Shown in pieces: positions 61,185-64,000 of a stretch of 64,000 nt of DNA. The position numbers were made by a program, and so were the translations under genes. The stretch covers positions 164,857 through 228,856 of the forward strand of contig NZ_SDPN01000002.1 in the NCBI RefSeq assembly GCF_004134825.1, given 5' to 3'. The notes under the pieces are model-generated. The model ran no database searches. It saw only the letters and a list, made by a program, of their open reading frames with translations, and had not been told where the DNA came from. Position 1 is the first letter of the stretch; the number at the start of each line of letters is the position of its first letter. The DNA is from Agromyces albus. Its GTDB lineage: Bacteria; Actinomycetota; Actinomycetes; Actinomycetales; Microbacteriaceae.

Positions 61185-62237
61185 TCAGCGCGTGATGCCG
61201 GGTGTCGACTCTCGCAGCACGACCTCGGTGCGAACCGCACCCTCGCTCGAGGCGGACTCGTCGCCCAGGGCGAGCCGGAGCGCGCGGCGCCCGAGCTCCT
61301 CGAGCGGCACTCGCACCGTCGTGAGGGCGGGCGTGACGTCGCGCACCGTGGGGATGTCGTCGAAGCCGGCGACCGCGACATCCGTGCCCGGCGTGAGGCC
61401 CGCGTCGCGTACCGCCGAGAGCGCGCCGACGGCCATGACGTCGTTGGCCGCGAAGACGAGTTCGATGCCGTCGAGGCCCGATTCGATGAGCTGGCGCATG
61501 CCGTCGTAGCCGCCGTCGCGCGTGAACGCCGCGCGCACCACGTGCTCGTCGTCGAGCGTGCCGCCCGCCGCGGCGAGGCCGGCGCGGAATCCCTCGACGC
61601 GGTCGGCCGCGGTGCGGAGGCCCTCACCGCCGGTGATGACGGCGAAGCGGCGGTAGCCGATGCCGACGAGTTCGCGTGCGAGCGCCTCGGCTCCGGCGGT
61701 GTTCTCGACGATGACCGTGCGGAAGTCGAACTCGTTGCGGCTGATGAGCACGACGCGGCCGCCCGAGCGCTCATAGGCGGCGAGCTCCTCGCCGAGCGCG
61801 CCCTCGGTGGGATCGCTCGTGGGGCGCGAGCCCGCGAGGATCATGACGCGGGGTCGCTGCCCGCGGAGGGTGCGCACGAGCTCGAGCTCGCGCTCGGGGT
61901 CGCGCTCAGTGGCCGCCATGGTGACGATCAGCCGCTCGTGGTCGGCTTCGGCCACGACGCCCGCGGCGATCGATGAGAAGTAGGGGTCGGCGATGTCGGC
62001 GACAAGCAGGGCGACGGTGGTCGTCGTGCCCCTCGCGACGGCCTGCGCCGAGAGGTTGGGGGAGTAGTCGAGACGAGCGGCCGCGTCGAGCACGCGCTTG
62101 CGATACTCGTCGTTGACCTTTCGCGTGCTGCCGTTGAGCGAGCGCGACGCAGTGGCGAGCGAGACACCCGCCTCACGTGCGACGTCGTGGAGGGTCGCCG
62201 GAGTGCTCCGGCTCGTGCCGATCCCGGTCTCCGTCAT
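61185..62237 (-). CDS. LacI-family regulator of the Gfo/Idh cluster
   Basis: 350 residues. LacI HTH and hinge at about residues 15-70 (TLHDVAREAGVSLATASRSLNGSTRKVNDEYRKRVLDAAARLDYSPNLSAQAVARG), then a sugar-binding sensor domain. Operators O2 and O3 lie in the region shared with the divergent oxidoreductase gene and O1 at the promoter of the neighbouring operon, so one repressor could control all three units. The inducer is unknown. Confidence 0.93.
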   Translation of the reverse strand: MTETGIGTSRSTPATLHDVAREAGVSLATASRSLNGSTRKVNDEYRKRVLDAAARLDYSPNLSAQAVARGTTTTVALLVADIADPYFSSIAAGVVAEADHERLIVTMAATERDPERELELVRTLRGQRPRVMILAGSRPTSDPTEGALGEELAAYERSGGRVVLISRNEFDFRTVIVENTAGAEALARELVGIGYRRFAVITGGEGLRTAADRVEGFRAGLAAAGGTLDDEHVVRAAFTRDGGYDGMRQLIESGLDGIELVFAANDVMAVGALSAVRDAGLTPGTDVAVAGFDDIPTVRDVTPALTTVRVPLEELGRRALRLALGDESASSEGAVRTEVVLRESTPGITR

Positions 62238-62364
62238 CGGTTCCTCCTGCGTTTCCGAGCGGTGTTCTGCGCACCACTCGCGCGTGTCGACTCTACCGCG
62301 CGGCCCTTTCCGCGGCCCGGCGGTTGGCCGCAGCGGACGTTTGCTGATAGAACTGACGTGAATC

Positions 62365-62380
62365 GAGATAGCGCTTTCCC
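62365..62380. promoter_or_regulatory. LacI-type operator O2
   Basis: GAGATAGCGCTTTCCC, centred between 62372 and 62373, half-site GCTTTCCC shared with O1 and O3. Between the LacI gene and the divergent oxidoreductase gene. Confidence 0.6.
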
Positions 62381-62420
62381 GCTGATACTACCGCGATACT
62401 CCCGGCAATGGGATGCTTCA

Positions 62421-62436
62421 CGGGAAGCGCTTTCTC
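62421..62436. promoter_or_regulatory. LacI-type operator O3
   Basis: CGGGAAGCGCTTTCTC, centred between 62428 and 62429, 28 bases before the ATG at 62465 and 56 bases (centre to centre) from O2. Confidence 0.65.
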
Positions 62437-62464
62437 GAGACACGAGACACGAGCGGAGCAGGCG

Positions 62465-63790
62465 ATGGCGCAGCAGGAACGTTACGGGCTCATCGGCACG
62501 GGCAGTCGAGCGGGAATGTACGTCGGCGCGCTCATCGGCGATCACGCCGACGTCGCGAGCCTCGTGGCGTGGAGCGACGTGAACCCGGGGCGTCTCGACG
62601 TGTACGAGCGGGAGATCGCCGCGTCGGGGCATCCGCTGCCCGTCCGCTACCGGCCCGAAGACCTGGAACGGATGATTCGCGACGAACGCCTCGACCGCAT
62701 CATCGTGACGACCCCCGACTACACGCACGCCGACCTCGTCGTGCGCTCGCTCCGCGCCGGCGCCGACGTCGTGGTCGAGAAGCCGCTCACGATCGACGCC
62801 GAGAGCGTTCGGCGCATCGGCGAGGCCATCGCCGAGACCGGCCGAGGCGTCATCACGACGTTCAACTACCGGTACAGCCCGCGCAACAGCTCGCTGCGCC
62901 GCGTCATCGCCGAAGGGTCGATCGGCGACGTCACGAGCGTGCACTTCGAGTGGGCGCTCGACACGGTGCACGGCGCCGACTACTTCCGCCGCTGGCACCG
63001 CGACAAGGCCAACTCGGGCGGCCTCTTCATCCACAAGGCCTCCCACCACTTCGACCTCGTCAACTGGTGGATCCAGGCGACGCCCACTCGCGTCTTCGCG
63101 AGCGGGGGGCTGCGCTTCTACGGTGCAGAGAACGCGGCCGCCCGCGGGCTCGGCGAGCGTCCCGCACGCGGCACCGGGGTCACCGGCGACCCCTTCGCGC
63201 TCGACCTCGAGGCCGACGCGCGCATGAAGGAGCTCTATCTCGACAACGAGCACCACGACGGCTACCTCCGCGACCGCGACGTGTTCGACCCGGGCATCAC
63301 GATCGAAGACAACCTCGCCGCGATCGTCGACTACGACTCCGGCGCGACGATGAGCTACTCGCTCAACGCGCACGCGCCGTGGGAGGGGTACCGCGTCACC
63401 GTGAACGGCACCGAGGGACGCGCCGAGCTCGAGGTCGTCGAGCGGGGCGCCGTGCTCATCGGCGACGACGGCCGCGTGGTCATCGACCCGAGCATGCATC
63501 CCGGGTATTCGCCCAAAGACGAGGTGCGCCCCGATTCCGAGCGGCTCGTGCTGCAGCGGCACTGGGAGGGCGCGCAGGTCGTGCCGATCCCCGACGGCGT
63601 CGGCAGTCACGGCGGCGGCGACGCCTACCTGCTCGAGCACCTCTTCCACCGGGTGACGGATGACGCGCCCCTCGGCCGCGTCGCTGGCTACGCCGATGGC
63701 GTGAAGGCCGTCTCGGTCGGCATCGCCGGCAACCTCTCGCTCACGACCGGACAGCCCGTGCTGATCTCGGAGCTCGAGCTCGGCATGTAG
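62465..63790 (+). CDS. Gfo/Idh/MocA-family oxidoreductase
   Basis: 441 residues. N-terminal Rossmann fold (YGLIGTGSRAGMYVGALIGDH), the family lysine in VVEKPLTIDAESV, and a catalytic-site block GGLFIHKASHHFDLVNWWIQA near residue 185. A 40-residue insert (LGERPARGTGVTGDPFALDLEADARMKELY) is typical of a longer subgroup acting on large glycosides. GGAGCAGGCG precedes the ATG. Divergent from the LacI gene, operator O3 just upstream. Confidence 0.92.
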   Translation: MAQQERYGLIGTGSRAGMYVGALIGDHADVASLVAWSDVNPGRLDVYEREIAASGHPLPVRYRPEDLERMIRDERLDRIIVTTPDYTHADLVVRSLRAGADVVVEKPLTIDAESVRRIGEAIAETGRGVITTFNYRYSPRNSSLRRVIAEGSIGDVTSVHFEWALDTVHGADYFRRWHRDKANSGGLFIHKASHHFDLVNWWIQATPTRVFASGGLRFYGAENAAARGLGERPARGTGVTGDPFALDLEADARMKELYLDNEHHDGYLRDRDVFDPGITIEDNLAAIVDYDSGATMSYSLNAHAPWEGYRVTVNGTEGRAELEVVERGAVLIGDDGRVVIDPSMHPGYSPKDEVRPDSERLVLQRHWEGAQVVPIPDGVGSHGGGDAYLLEHLFHRVTDDAPLGRVAGYADGVKAVSVGIAGNLSLTTGQPVLISELELGM

Positions 63791-63827
63791 GGCGGGGCAG
63801 GGTTCACGACCGCGATCGCGACCGCGG

Positions 63828-64000
63828 TCAGCGGGCGATGTCGATCGCGGGGGCGCCCCTCGGGTAGGCGACGAGCATCGCCCCCGAAATGATCCACATC
63901 GCCCCGATGGCGACGATGAGCGCCTCGGCGCCGACGCCGGCCGAGAGGCCCGCCACCGCGGCCCCCGCGGCGGCTGCCGCGGCGCGCAGACCCGCGCCCA
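63828..64000 (-). CDS. Membrane protein, C-terminal part (probable MFS transporter)
   Basis: The frame enters from beyond the window end and stops with TGA at 63828-63830. About 56 residues are visible: Ala-rich helix, then GVGAEALIVAIGAMWIISGAMLVAYPRGAP and a short soluble tail. It looks like the last two membrane helices of a 12-span carrier. Convergent with the oxidoreductase gene; an importer for the cluster's substrate is a plausible role, not shown. Confidence 0.6.
   Translation of the reverse strand, partial: GAGLRAAAAAAGAAVAGLSAGVGAEALIVAIGAMWIISGAMLVAYPRGAPAIDIAR

Overview
The window is a high-GC actinobacterial chromosome segment. The overall character suggests Microbacteriaceae, for example an Agromyces or Microbacterium relative: strong G/C bias at third codon positions, many GTG starts, many 4-bp ATGA/GTGA gene overlaps, several leaderless promoters, a GC-rich dispersed palindromic repeat, and a very frequent GGATGC/GCATCC word. 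The genus is an inference. No rRNA, tRNA, CRISPR array, insertion sequence or prophage was seen. Nearly all of the sequence is coding; the only gene-free stretch above 300 bases is 60786-61184.

Layout. 1-1183: OmpR-type two-component pair (kinase cut by the window edge). 1257-4261: acetyltransferase, a small ORF, PRC-barrel protein and a GT-C membrane glycosyltransferase. 4351-10156: arabinoside-utilisation regulon (ABC sugar importer without ATPase, LacI repressor, GH51 arabinofuranosidase) with the same 14-bp operator in front of both transcription units. 10205-13083: LysR regulator divergent from two aldo/keto reductases. 13132-15652: DUF2306 membrane protein, NarL-type histidine kinase and response regulator. 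15813-17644: TetR regulator and oxidoreductase around a perfect 13-bp inverted-repeat operator. 17747-31018: mixed metabolic and transport genes (secreted nuclease/phosphatase, phosphoglycerate-mutase family, WYL and HxlR regulators with an MFS pump and an epoxide-hydrolase-like enzyme, intradiol-dioxygenase lipoprotein, methyltransferase, EI24, alpha/beta hydrolase, cytochrome b561-like protein, TetR plus macrolide-type glycosyltransferase). 31086-31873: Clp N-domain adaptor-like protein with a small HTH protein under a leaderless promoter carrying two identical-core operators. 31897-35955: PLP cystathionine synthase-type enzyme, DUF222-HNH nuclease with a perfect SOS box, and a membrane/sirtuin operon. 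36012-40240: cyclase-family hydrolase, NCS1 permease, SnoaL-like protein, ureohydrolase, and a divergent XRE-cupin regulator. 40275-43252: AI-2E transporter, DUF4287, NUDIX, small proteins, DUF1540. 43274-45165: an XRE regulator with a C-terminal Ala-Ala and a two-gene clpP operon in which one subunit lacks the catalytic serine. 45177-56050: MarR, F420-reductase-like, MBL, NUDIX, lipase maturation factor, a 1195-residue secreted metallophosphoesterase, drug MFS, second AI-2E transporter. 56087-57457: Eis-type acetyltransferase. 57521-64000: LacI-controlled sugar-acid/keto-sugar type catabolic cluster (two Gfo/Idh/MocA oxidoreductases, DUF993, TIM-barrel isomerase) with three matching operators.

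The most notable system is the clpP locus at 43.3-45.1 kb. It has the organisation, the C-terminal Ala-Ala and a candidate operator like those of the Streptomyces popR-clpP3-clpP4 system, but one ClpP has Gly in place of the nucleophilic Ser. Two other regulatory arrangements stand out: the twin TCAAC-N4-GTTGA operators over a leaderless promoter of the Clp-N/HTH pair, and the arabinoside operator CTRTATCGATAnAG.
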